The notes: a model not told the origin generated them from the sequence alone. A stretch of 37,942 bases of DNA from Akkermansia muciniphila (GCA_945860685.1 CAMASJ010000006.1:1-37942); one strand, 5' to 3'. Numbered from the stretch's first letter, positions 9,534 to 18,310 are shown. Made by a program: numbers and translations.

Positions 9534-10471
9534 CCCCCACCAACCCGCAGGCCCGCCGCAGGAACACCCACGCGATGCTGTGGGCCGTGGGTGTCGCAGT
9601 GGCCGGCCTCTTCCTGTCGGGATGCCACACCGGCCCGGCCCAGGCGGCGGCCAAGACGCTGACGGAGTGGCAGGCCCGCCGGATGCGTTCCATCGCCGGC
9701 ACCAACGGTTGGGCTTCGCTCGTCGGACTGCACTGGCTTCCGGAGGGACGTTCGACCTGCGGTTCCGACCCTTCCCAGACCCATGTGTTCCCCGCGGGCC
9801 GTGCCCCGGGCTTCGTCGGGACCTGGATCCGCGAAGGCCGGAAGGTCCGCTTCGTGCCGGCCGACGGCGTCGCCGCCTCGGTGAACGGGAAAGCCGTCCC
9901 GACCCGACCGCTCCGCACCGACGCCAAGGGCGCGAAGCCGGAGATCCTGCGCATCGGGGATCTCTCCATCACCGTGCTCGTCCGTGGCGAACGTGTCGGC
10001 CTGCGCGTCCGCGATCCCCAAGCGCCGACCCGGGTCCGTTTCCAAGGCCTTGAATACTTCCCCGAACGCCCCGACTGGGTGCTGGAGGGAAAGCTGATCC
10101 CGGCGAAGCCCGGGACGCTCCTGCCGGTGGTGAACGTCCTTGGCGACATCGAGGAAATGCCCGCGGCCGGGACAGTGGTGTTCGTGAAGGACGGCCAGGA
10201 ATACCGCCTGGACGTGGCCCTGGACACCGAGGAGGACGACCTGTTCCTGCTCTTCAAGGATACGACGAGCGGCAAGGAGACCTATCCCGCTGGACGCTTC
10301 CTGCATGCGCAGAAACCCGGACGCGACGGCCGGGTGGTGCTGGACTTCAACCGCGCCTACAACCCGCCGTGCGCTTTCACGACCTTCGCAACCTGTCCGT
10401 TGCCCCCGCGCCAGAACCGGCTCGACGTCCGCGTCGAAGCCGGCGAACTCCGCTACCGCGGAGGGCATTGA
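9512..10471 (+). CDS. DUF1684-family lipoprotein
   Basis: Lipobox-like LFLSGCH; C-terminal FKDTTSGKETYPAGRFLHA...VVLDFNRAYNPPCAFTTFATCPLPPRQNRLDVRVEAGEL matches recalled DUF1684 motifs. Confidence 0.88.
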   Translation: MSASQLASPTNPQARRRNTHAMLWAVGVAVAGLFLSGCHTGPAQAAAKTLTEWQARRMRSIAGTNGWASLVGLHWLPEGRSTCGSDPSQTHVFPAGRAPGFVGTWIREGRKVRFVPADGVAASVNGKAVPTRPLRTDAKGAKPEILRIGDLSITVLVRGERVGLRVRDPQAPTRVRFQGLEYFPERPDWVLEGKLIPAKPGTLLPVVNVLGDIEEMPAAGTVVFVKDGQEYRLDVALDTEEDDLFLLFKDTTSGKETYPAGRFLHAQKPGRDGRVVLDFNRAYNPPCAFTTFATCPLPPRQNRLDVRVEAGELRYRGGH

Positions 10472-10494
10472 GCCGACGGAACGAAGAACGGCCT

Positions 10495-10629
10495 CACGCG
10501 AAGGCGCCAAGACGCGAAGGGGTGCAGGGAATCCGGGACGGACGACGCCGGTCACCGTTCGGTGTCCGGTGCCGATTCGGGCGACTCGCAGCCTCCCTCT
10601 TCTCCTCCGCGGCTTTGCGGCTCTATGTG
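10495..10629. repeat. Dispersed GCGAAG/CGCCAAG-type repeat with inverted arms
   Basis: Left arm cacgcgaaggcgccaagacgcgaagggg (10495-10523); right arm ctcctccgcggctttgcggctctatgtg (10602-10629), whose reverse complement CACATAGAGCCGCAAAGCCGCGGAGGAG resembles the left arm. Confidence 0.55.
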
Positions 10630-10645
10630 CCAATCAGCTCCACGG

Positions 10646-11113
10646 TCAGCCGGGCGGTAGGAGCTCCACCCCGTACTTCGGCGCGGCCTCGACCAGCTTG
10701 GCTATGGCCTCTGGGGACGGCGGCAGCGGAGCGGTTTGGCGGTCCGGCAGACGGGTGCCGATTTCGGCGAAGAAGTCGTCCAGACCAGCGGGCGTCACGG
10801 TGACGATCATCCGACCCGGGACGGAACCGACGTTCCTGAAGTGGTGGGGAATGTCGCGGCGTCCGAAGACGAACCCGCCCGCACCGACGCGGACAGCCTC
10901 GCCGGCAATGATGAACTCGAACTCGCCGTCGATGACATAGAATGCCTCGTCCTCGAGGTGGTGGATGTGTGGAGGAGTTCCGTTGCCCGGGAGGACGAAC
11001 GCCTCGAAGACGAAATAGGCCCCGTCGGTCTGGGAACCGGTGAGCAGGAACGTATAGCGGTCGCCGACCACCGAATAGACGGGAGCCGAGCCGGACACAG
11101 GCAACGGATTCAT
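10646..11113 (-). CDS. Cupin-domain protein (quercetin dioxygenase-like)
   Basis: FEAFVLPGNGTPPHIHHLEDEAFYVIDGEFEFIIAGEAVRVGAGGFVFGRRDIPHHFRNVGSVPGRMIVTVTP, both cupin motifs. Start at MNPLPVSG preferred over 11269. Confidence 0.88.
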   Translation of the reverse strand: MNPLPVSGSAPVYSVVGDRYTFLLTGSQTDGAYFVFEAFVLPGNGTPPHIHHLEDEAFYVIDGEFEFIIAGEAVRVGAGGFVFGRRDIPHHFRNVGSVPGRMIVTVTPAGLDDFFAEIGTRLPDRQTAPLPPSPEAIAKLVEAAPKYGVELLPPG

Positions 11114-11322
11114 CGCGCGGCACGATGAAGACCCCGGCCGAAAGACGCGAGCCAACGCCGCCTTCAGGGACTCCGCCAGATTCGGACCTGCATCGAAGTC
11201 GGATCTGGGCAATGCAAGGAATCGGGCAGGTTCATCGGCGCCCGCAAGGCGCGGGGATTCTTGGAACAAGTGGGCGAAGGTGCTGATGTGCGACGCTCAT
11301 TCACAACCCCATGTCGCTGGCG

Positions 11323-11770
11323 GACGTGTCCCCAATGAGCTCCTCAGCATACTAACCGAATGCAACTAGTAGCGAAACTTTAGCCTCTCACCAGCATTTG
11401 TCGCGACCACTCTACCGTTTGAGTCAAAAACAATTGTATAGCCAATGTCACGCAGACCCCGATTAAACTTCACCTCAAACCGATTAGTGGCGGCAAGATT
11501 GACCGTGATAAATGCGTACTTGGTGGATCTTGGGGAAGGATCACCAAATGACGAGACTATGTTTGTTACATTGGCTACTAGCTCATCATCTGAAATAAAA
11601 CTGCCATCAGCCAATTGCACTCGAACCCAAGTATGAAGCGCAACAGGATCACCACCGCGGCTGCCGGGAATCTGCCCCACAGATACAACCACAACCAAAG
11701 CGACCACAACCGTTGAAATCAACGCGACATTAATTTTCATATACACCTTCCAACCGATAAGGGACACGTC
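11323..11770. repeat. 10-bp perfect inverted repeat (gacgtgtccc / gggacacgtc) bracketing the AT-rich ORF
   Basis: gacgtgtccc at 11323-11332 and gggacacgtc at 11761-11770. Confidence 0.7.
11366..11740 (-). CDS. Hypothetical secreted or membrane-anchored small protein, AT-rich ORFan
   Basis: MKINVALISTVVVALVVVVSVGQIPGSRGG (signal/TM) then LHTWVRVQLADGSFISDDELVANVTNIVSSFGDPSPRSTKYAFITVNLAATNRFEVKFNRGLRDIGYTIVFDSNGRVVATNAGERLKFRY. SD-like GGAAGG upstream. Visibly AT-richer than its surroundings. Confidence 0.65.
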   Translation of the reverse strand: MKINVALISTVVVALVVVVSVGQIPGSRGGDPVALHTWVRVQLADGSFISDDELVANVTNIVSSFGDPSPRSTKYAFITVNLAATNRFEVKFNRGLRDIGYTIVFDSNGRVVATNAGERLKFRY

Positions 11771-11868
11771 TGTAGGCTACCCTACTTCGCCGACGGACCC
11801 GGGACATCGGTTGGCGGCGAGCCTACGCAGCGGGCGGCCGAACAGGAAAGCGGCTAAAAGAGGGTCGT

Positions 11869-12156
11869 TCAGCGGTGCCACCAGTAGCCTGGACGGCGGT
11901 GGAGGTGCATGACGGCCTTGAGGTGGATGGCGTTGGGGCCGAAGCTGTAAACCAAGGCGAAGGGGAAGCGCCGGAGGTTGATCTTGCGGTTTTCGCCCCG
12001 GATCTAGGGCCAGCGTTCCGGTTCGGCCTCGATGCGGCGCAGGGCGTGCCCGAACTCGTCCAAGAAGTCGTCTCCCAGTCCCGGCTGGCGCTCGTCATGC
12101 CACAGGGCCGCGCCGACCAGTTCCTCGTCGGCCTCAGGATGGCTGACGATGGGCAT
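11869..12156 (-). pseudogene. ParE/RelE-family toxin interrupted by an in-frame TAG (12004-12006)
   Basis: MPIVSHPEADEELVGAALWHDERQPGLGDDFLDEFGHALRRIEAEPERWP*IRGENRKINLRRFPFALVYSFGPNAIHLKAVMHLHRRPGYWWHR*; the frame remains homolog-like after the stop. Confidence 0.82.
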
Positions 12157-12379
12157 GGAGCTGGGCGCGGGCTTCCCGGAGGGTTTCCAGGACGGGGCGG
12201 CAGCGGACCCGGCCCTCCTCGATTTCACGGGAGCGGCGGTCGATCACGTCGAGCCATTCCGCTTCGGTGTCGGTCTCCAAGGCGGGGTCGAGGCTGGCGA
12301 TGAGCTGGTGGGCCAGATAGGCCCGGTCCACTTCCGGCAGCGCCAGCACTTCGGCGACCTTTTCAGCGGTCATGCTCAT
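12134..12379 (-). CDS. Addiction-module antitoxin (putative addiction module component family)
   Basis: MSMTAEKVAEVLALPEVDRAYLAHQLIASLDPALETDTEAEWLDVIDRRSREIEEGRV; overlaps the toxin start by 23 bp. Confidence 0.85.
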   Translation of the reverse strand: MSMTAEKVAEVLALPEVDRAYLAHQLIASLDPALETDTEAEWLDVIDRRSREIEEGRVRCRPVLETLREARAQLHAHRQPS

Positions 12380-12520
12380 GCTGGTTCAGAGTGGCCGGTG
12401 TCGCCGGGCTGGCAAGCTCCGCTCCGGGGCTCGGGCAGCTTGGCGGGATTCGAGTGGGTAAGGGACACGTCTACAAATCCAGTAGGACCCTCGATGGGAG
12501 TCCGTGTCTTTCTCCAAAAG

Positions 12521-12536
12521 CGCGAGCGGACTCGCG
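12521..12536. repeat. REP-like hairpin cgcgag-cgga-ctcgcg; shares 15 bp (inverted) with 31429-31443
   Basis: Perfect 6-bp stem and 4-nt loop; gcggactcgcgcact at 12526-12540 is the reverse complement of agtgcgcgagtccgc at 31429-31443. Confidence 0.5.
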
Positions 12537-12698
12537 CACTCCATGACGCTCACGCGCTACTTCGGCCGCTGGAACTGCCTTCCAACCTCGGGGTGAACTA
12601 TCCGGGCTGGAATTCCCCGATCGGTGTGAAGTGTCCCCGATGGGACTGCCCGGAACGCTTGGAACAACGGATGCGGAGTCCGGATCGGAACGACAGCC

Positions 12699-13160
12699 CT
12701 ATGCGGCGGCGTAGGCCCGTTCGAGCTCGGAGACGTCCAGCTTCACCATCGTCAGCATGGCCTTCATCACAGCCTTCACCTTCCGCGGGTCCTTGTCACC
12801 GATCAGCTCGGAGAACCGCCTCGGCACAATCTGCCACGAGAGCCCGAAGGGGTCCTTGATCCAGCCGCACTGAGTGGGCGAGCCACCCGCCCTCACGAAA
12901 CGGTCCCAGTACAGGTCGACCTCGGCCTGGTCGGCGCAGTCCACGTGGAACGAGACCCCCTCCGAGAATCCGAAGTAGGGACCGCCGTTGTAGCCCATGA
13001 AGCGCTGGCCACCGACGACGAATTCGGCGGCGATGACCGGACCGTCTCCGCCGGTTCGCGCGACCTCACGTACCTCGGAATCCGGGAACGTCGCCGTATA
13101 GAACCGGATCGCCGCCTCGAGCTGGTCGTTGAACATCAGGAACGGGGTGACCTTGCTCAT
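12699..13160 (-). CDS. VOC-superfamily / PhnB-like (3-demethylubiquinone-9 3-methyltransferase-type) protein
   Basis: MSKVTPFLMFNDQLEAAIRFYTATFPDSEV...VAAEFVVGGQRFMGYNGGPYFGFSEGVSFHVDCADQAEVDLYWDRFVRAGGSPTQCGWIKDPFGLSWQIVPRRFSELI. An upstream start (13244 or 13226) is also possible. Confidence 0.88.
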   Translation of the reverse strand: MSKVTPFLMFNDQLEAAIRFYTATFPDSEVREVARTGGDGPVIAAEFVVGGQRFMGYNGGPYFGFSEGVSFHVDCADQAEVDLYWDRFVRAGGSPTQCGWIKDPFGLSWQIVPRRFSELIGDKDPRKVKAVMKAMLTMVKLDVSELERAYAAA

Positions 13161-13296
13161 GGGGTTGTCGTGATGTGGATGATTCCGGATTTGTCCGCAG
13201 ATCTCGCAGATCGACACGGGTTTCATCGATGGCCCCTTGGCCATCGGCGTCCTGCCCGAAGGAACTCCCTTTCCCCACGGGTCCGGGGCCGCGGGC

Positions 13297-14775
13297 TCAG
13301 TGCGCGGCGGCGTGCTGGGCGGCGGCGGTGGCGGACTTCGGCTGGACGGCCTGGTCGGCGATCTTCAGCAGGCTGCTGGGGGCGACGCCGAGGAAGACGA
13401 TTCCACCGATGCAGGCGGCGAGGGCGACCTTGGTGCCCAGGGAGGTGGAGATCGGGGCGAGGCTCGAGGGATTGGCTCCCCAGTAGATCGAGCGGATCAC
13501 GCCGAAGTAGTAGTAGAGCGACAGCACCACACCGACGACCGCCACCGCGATCAGCAGGTAGAAGGACGGATGGGCGGCGGCACCCTCGAAGACGGCGCGG
13601 AGCAGCAGGACCTTGCCGAAGAAGCCGACCATCGGCGGGATGCCCGCGAGGGAGACGAAGGCGATGGAGAGGGCTGCGGCCAGGAAGGGGGACCGTTGGC
13701 CGAGTCCGGCGAGGTTGGCGATGTCGTCGCCCTCGACGTGTTCCGCGATGGCGCAGATGACGGTGAACGCGGCGAGCACGGTGAAGAAGTATCCGCCCAA
13801 GTAGTAGAGCACCGCGGTGGAACCGGAGGTGGACATGGCGACGACGCCGAGGAGGAGGTAGCCGGCGTTGGCGATGGACGAGTAGCCCATCAGGCGCTTG
13901 AGGTTCCGCTGCGGCAGGGCGCAGAGGCTTCCGTAGGCGATGGTGCCGGCGGCCATCACCACCAGCAGGCGGTTCCATTCGGCGGCGATCTGCGGAACGG
14001 CCTGGGTGACGAGGCGGACGAGCAGGACGAAGCCGGCGGCCTTGGACCCGACGGCGAGGAAGGCGGTCGCGGGGGCCGGCGAGCCCTGGTACACGTCCGG
14101 CGCCCAGGCCTGGAAAGGAAAGGCGGCGATCTTGAAGCCGAGTCCGACCAGGACCAGGAGCAGGCCGGTGAGGAAGACCGTGGAATGGGCCAATTCAGCC
14201 TGGCGGGAGGCGATGACGCCGAAGTTGGTGGAGTTGGCCGAGCCGAACACGAGTGCGATGCCGAACACCATGAAGCCGGAGGCCACGGCGCCGAGGATGA
14301 GGTACTTGATGCCGGCCTCGAGCGAGGCGATGCGGCCCCGCTGGAAGCTGTTCAGGACGTAGAAGGTGACGGTGATCAGCTCGAGGCTGACGAAGAGCAT
14401 CACGAGGTCGTTGGCGGAGGCGGCGAAGAGCATCCCGACGAGGGCGAAGCAGACGAGCGCGTAGAACTCCGAGAGGCCGGAGCCGATCTTCGGGGCGAAG
14501 TCGACCGTCATGAGCACCACCACGAAGGCGCCGAACAGGAAGAAGGTCTTGAAGTAGCGGGCGAGGTCGTCGACGACGAAGGTGTTGTGGAACCCGAGCC
14601 CGGCCTGGGGCGAGAGGGAACCGGCGGCGAACGCGAGAAGGCATCCGAGCGCGGCGGCGGTGCCGTAGCCGAGGGCGCGGCGGGCGGACGCGGGGATCCA
14701 CAGGTCCACCATCAGGGCGCCGAGGCCGACGATGACGGCAAGGATTTCCAGCGTGATCAGCGAATAGTCGTTCAT
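13297..14775 (-). CDS. nuoN: NADH-quinone oxidoreductase subunit N
   Basis: Multi-TM antiporter-like subunit; LKRLMGYSSIANAGYLLLG, LAGIPPMVGFFGKVLLLRA; last gene of the nuo cluster. Confidence 0.95.
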   Translation of the reverse strand: MNDYSLITLEILAVIVGLGALMVDLWIPASARRALGYGTAAALGCLLAFAAGSLSPQAGLGFHNTFVVDDLARYFKTFFLFGAFVVVLMTVDFAPKIGSGLSEFYALVCFALVGMLFAASANDLVMLFVSLELITVTFYVLNSFQRGRIASLEAGIKYLILGAVASGFMVFGIALVFGSANSTNFGVIASRQAELAHSTVFLTGLLLVLVGLGFKIAAFPFQAWAPDVYQGSPAPATAFLAVGSKAAGFVLLVRLVTQAVPQIAAEWNRLLVVMAAGTIAYGSLCALPQRNLKRLMGYSSIANAGYLLLGVVAMSTSGSTAVLYYLGGYFFTVLAAFTVICAIAEHVEGDDIANLAGLGQRSPFLAAALSIAFVSLAGIPPMVGFFGKVLLLRAVFEGAAAHPSFYLLIAVAVVGVVLSLYYYFGVIRSIYWGANPSSLAPISTSLGTKVALAACIGGIVFLGVAPSSLLKIADQAVQPKSATAAAQHAAAH

Positions 14776-14824
14776 CTCTCCAGGTTCGTCTGCGGCGGGA
14801 AGGCCCGTCCGCGGGGTGCTTCCA

Positions 14825-16351
14825 TCAGTGGGACAGTGCGGCGACGGGTTCGGCCGCCGTGGTGGCCGGGGGGCGGGTGGCGGACTTCACGATTTCCCGC
14901 GCCACGGGTTCGATGCGGGTGCTGAGGATGCCCGGGGCGACGCCGAACAGGAGCAGGGCGCCGACGAGGAGGGCGAGCGGCAGGCGTCGCCACCATCCGG
15001 TGTCCTCGACCTTGGCCAATTCCGGGCGTTCCTCGCCGTAGAGGACGGCGCGGAGGGCGCGGAGCATGTACACGCCGCCGAGGATGAGTCCGCTCCAGGC
15101 GGCCGCGAGGACCACCCACGGCAGGGACTTCCAGGAGCCGAAGAGGACGGTGGCCTCGCCGGCGAAGTTCGCGAAGCCCGGGAGGCCGCAGCCGGCCATG
15201 AAGGCCATCACCAGCATCGTGCCGAACACCGGCATGCGCTTGAGCAGGCCGCCGAGGCGGGTCATGTCGACGGTGCCGGTCTGGGATTCGAGATAGCCGC
15301 TGAGGGCGAAGCTCAGGGCGGCCAGCAACGCGTGGGCGACCATCACGATGACGGTGCCGGTGACGCCGATGACGGTGAGGCTGGCGATGCCGAGGAAGGC
15401 GAAGCCCATGTGGGCGAGGCTGGAGTTGCCGATGAGGAGGTTGAGGTCCTTTTGGCGGAGGGCGACGAAGCCGCAGTGGAGGAGGTTGCCGACGCAGAGC
15501 CAGGCGAGCACCGGGAGCCAAGTTGCGGCGCCCTCGGGCAGCAGCGGAAGGGCGACCCGGAGGATGGCATAGAGGCCGGCCTTCTTGAGGATGCCAGCGT
15601 GCATCATGGCGGTGGCGGTCGGGGCCGCGGCATAGCCACCCGGGGCCCAGGAATGGAACGGGAAGAGGCCGACCAACGTGCCAAAGCCGAAGAGCAGCAG
15701 GGCGAAGATCCAGATCTGGGAGGTCGGGCTGAGCGGGTTGGCGGCCAAGGCGGCCTTGAGCGCGAGGACGTCGAAGGTCTTCGCACCGGTCGCCACATGG
15801 AGGGCGATGAGTCCGGCGAGGGCGGCGAGCGCGCCGAGGGTCAGGTAGAGCGTGATGCGGAACGCCTGGTAGGTCTTGTCCTCACCGCGTCCCCAGACGC
15901 CGATCATGATGAACGTCGGCACCAGGGCGAGTTCGTTGAAGAAGTAGAAGAACAGCAGGTCGTGCGAAGCGAAGGCGCCGAGGGCGCCGGCGATGACGAG
16001 GAGCAGCAGGACGTAGAAGAGCTTCGGGTTGCGCTCGATGTTCCAGGAGGCGAGGACGGAGGCAAAACCGACGAGGCCGGTGACGAGCAGGAGGCCGATG
16101 TTCAGGCCGTCGGCGCCGACATGGTAGGCGAGCTCGAGGGTGCCGACATGGATCCAAGGCACGGTGGACTCGAACTGGAGGCCTTCCTGTCCCGGGTGGA
16201 ATCCGAAGAAGGCGAGGACGGCGAGCCACGCGGTGAGGCCGGAGCCGACCACGGCGAGGGCGCGGACGACGACCCGGTAGTTGCCGGGCACCAGGAGGAC
16301 CAGCAACGCCGTGAACAGCGGGGTCAGGATGAGCGGTGTGAGGGAGGCCAT
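14825..16351 (-). CDS. nuoM: NADH-quinone oxidoreductase subunit M
   Basis: LLFFYFFNELALVPTFIMIGVWG, FPFHSWAPGGYAAAPTATAMMHAGILKKAGLYAILR, NLLIGNSSLAHMGFAFLG. Confidence 0.95.
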   Translation of the reverse strand: MASLTPLILTPLFTALLVLLVPGNYRVVVRALAVVGSGLTAWLAVLAFFGFHPGQEGLQFESTVPWIHVGTLELAYHVGADGLNIGLLLVTGLVGFASVLASWNIERNPKLFYVLLLLVIAGALGAFASHDLLFFYFFNELALVPTFIMIGVWGRGEDKTYQAFRITLYLTLGALAALAGLIALHVATGAKTFDVLALKAALAANPLSPTSQIWIFALLLFGFGTLVGLFPFHSWAPGGYAAAPTATAMMHAGILKKAGLYAILRVALPLLPEGAATWLPVLAWLCVGNLLHCGFVALRQKDLNLLIGNSSLAHMGFAFLGIASLTVIGVTGTVIVMVAHALLAALSFALSGYLESQTGTVDMTRLGGLLKRMPVFGTMLVMAFMAGCGLPGFANFAGEATVLFGSWKSLPWVVLAAAWSGLILGGVYMLRALRAVLYGEERPELAKVEDTGWWRRLPLALLVGALLLFGVAPGILSTRIEPVAREIVKSATRPPATTAAEPVAALSH

Positions 16352-16352
16352 G

Positions 16353-18302
16353 TTACTTCCGGGCGAGGAGGACGACGAGGACGACGCCCACGGTGAAGAG
16401 GAAGGCGTAGGTCTGGATGCTGCCGGTCTGGGCGAGGCGGAGGGCGCGGCCGGTGAGGTCGACGGCGCCGGTCAGGCCGCGGACGAACAGTCCGGCGACC
16501 AGCCAGCGGTCGACCCAGTCGGCGACGTGCGAGGCGAGGTTGTGCAGCGGGATGAAGACCGACTCGTAGATCTCGTCGAAGTAGAAGCGGTTGCGCATCG
16601 CGCGGGACAGGAGTCCGAGGCGGGCCGGCAGGGGATCCTTCTCGGCCTTCCAGTAGAGGGAGAACGCGAGGGAGAAGCCGAACAACGCCGCCCCGAAGCC
16701 GAAGAACGCGGCGATGGGGTTGTGGTTGAACGGGCCGAAGAGGATGTCGCCGCCATGGCCATGGAATTCGGGACGGAACTGGCGGGTGAGGTACTCGCCG
16801 ATCGGCAGCCAGGCGACCGCAACGCTCGGGATGGCGAGGGTGACCAGCGGCCACTTCATGCTGCCCGGGGACTCGTGCGCGTGGTCCGCAGACCCGCTGC
16901 GGGCGCCGCCGAAGAAGGTCACGAGCAGCAGCCGGCTCATGTAGAAGGTGGTCAGGACAGTGACCAGGACGCCGACGCCGAACAGGACCGGATTCGACTC
17001 CAGGGCGGTCGCGAGGATCTCGTCCTTGGAATAGAACCCGCTGAAGGGCGGGAGACCCGCGAGGGCGGCGGTCCCGATGAGGAAGGTCCAGAACGTGACC
17101 GGCATCTTCGCTCGGAGGCCACCCATCTTCCAGATGTCCTGCTCATGGTGGCAGGCGTGGATGACCGAGCCGGCGCCGAGGAAGAGCATGGCCTTGAAGA
17201 AGGCGTGGGTGACGAGGTGGTACATCGAGGCGGACGGATCGCCGTGCTTCGCGCCGAGACCGACGGCCATGACCATCAGACCGAGCTGGGAGAGGGTGGA
17301 GTAGGCGAGGATGCGCTTGATGTCGTTCTGCTGGACCGCGATGACGGCGGCGAGCAGGGCGGTGAAGGCGCCGATGAACGAGAGGATCGTCGCCGCGGAA
17401 AGTCCGCCGAGGAAGCCGAGGGCCGCGGGCCAGCCGGGGGCGGCGGTGTAGATGAAGAAGACGCGGCAGAGCATGTAGACGCCGGCCGCCACCATGGTGG
17501 CGGCGTGGATCAGCGCGGAGACCGGGGTCGGGCCTTCCATGGCGTCGGGCAACCAGACATGGAGCGGGAACTGGGCGCTCTTGCCCATGGCACCCATGAA
17601 CACGAGGAGACCGGCGATGCCGGCCATGGTGCCCAGGGCGGCGGGGTTCTCGACCAGCTTGGCCTTGGCCGCGGCGAAGTCGACGGTGCCCAAGGCGGAC
17701 CAGACGACGAGGATGCCGAGCATGAAGCCGAAGTCGCCGATGCGGTTCGTGAGGAACGCCTTCTTCGAGGCGTCCGCTGCGGCGGGCCGTCCGTACCAGA
17801 ATCCGATGAGCAGGTAGGACGAGACGCCGACGAGTTCCCAGAAGAGGAACATCATCACGAAGTTGTCGGCGAGCACGATGCCGAGCATCGAGAACACGAA
17901 GAGGCTGAGGCTGGAGAAGAAGCGCGGATAGGAGGCGTCTTCATGCATGTAGCCGGTGGAGTAGATCATCACCAGCGAGGCCACGCCGGTGACCACGAGC
18001 AGCATCAGCAGCGAGAGGCCGTCGAGGTGCAGTCCGATGCGGACGTCGAGTCCCTCGACGGGCAGCCAGCGGAAAGGCGTGCAGTCCGCGGAGGAGCCGC
18101 CGAAGGCGAAGAGCAGGACGACGCTGAGAAGGAAGGAAAGGACGACTCCGCTGATGTTGAAGAGGGCGGAGAGCGTGCGGTCCTTGCGGATGAGCAGGGT
18201 GGTGCCCGCGGCCATGACCAGGGGGATGAGCAGGACCATCCAGGCGAGATCCTGGAGGGTGGACCCGGAGCCTGCGGCGTGTTGGGCGACGGCGTGTTCC
18301 AT
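16353..18302 (-). CDS. nuoL: NADH-quinone oxidoreductase subunit L
   Basis: FVMMFLFWELVGVSSYLLIGFWY, FPLHVWLPDAMEGPTPVSALIHAATMVAAGVYMLCR, DIKRILAYSTLSQLGLMVMAVG. Confidence 0.96.
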   Translation of the reverse strand: MEHAVAQHAAGSGSTLQDLAWMVLLIPLVMAAGTTLLIRKDRTLSALFNISGVVLSFLLSVVLLFAFGGSSADCTPFRWLPVEGLDVRIGLHLDGLSLLMLLVVTGVASLVMIYSTGYMHEDASYPRFFSSLSLFVFSMLGIVLADNFVMMFLFWELVGVSSYLLIGFWYGRPAAADASKKAFLTNRIGDFGFMLGILVVWSALGTVDFAAAKAKLVENPAALGTMAGIAGLLVFMGAMGKSAQFPLHVWLPDAMEGPTPVSALIHAATMVAAGVYMLCRVFFIYTAAPGWPAALGFLGGLSAATILSFIGAFTALLAAVIAVQQNDIKRILAYSTLSQLGLMVMAVGLGAKHGDPSASMYHLVTHAFFKAMLFLGAGSVIHACHHEQDIWKMGGLRAKMPVTFWTFLIGTAALAGLPPFSGFYSKDEILATALESNPVLFGVGVLVTVLTTFYMSRLLLVTFFGGARSGSADHAHESPGSMKWPLVTLAIPSVAVAWLPIGEYLTRQFRPEFHGHGGDILFGPFNHNPIAAFFGFGAALFGFSLAFSLYWKAEKDPLPARLGLLSRAMRNRFYFDEIYESVFIPLHNLASHVADWVDRWLVAGLFVRGLTGAVDLTGRALRLAQTGSIQTYAFLFTVGVVLVVLLARK

Positions 18303-18310
18303 TCGAGCGG

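Larger units (their letters stand above)
11758..12472. repeat. 14-bp perfect direct repeat taagggacacgtct flanking the toxin-antitoxin pair
   Basis: Copies at 11758-11771 and 12459-12472. Confidence 0.75.

Noticed and set aside
11280-11370. Integron attC site next to the AT-rich ORFan
   Set aside because: I found no RYYYAAC/GTTRRRY pair in the expected positions downstream of the stop.
11823-12098. 91-aa minus-strand ORF (S/T/R/P-rich)
   Set aside because: Out-of-frame translation across the ParE-like toxin remnant, which has a recognisable frame.
13237-16396. Long plus-strand ORFs antisense to nuoN/nuoM (562 and 526 aa)
   Set aside because: Same GC-driven antisense artefact; the opposite strand has clear complex I subunits.
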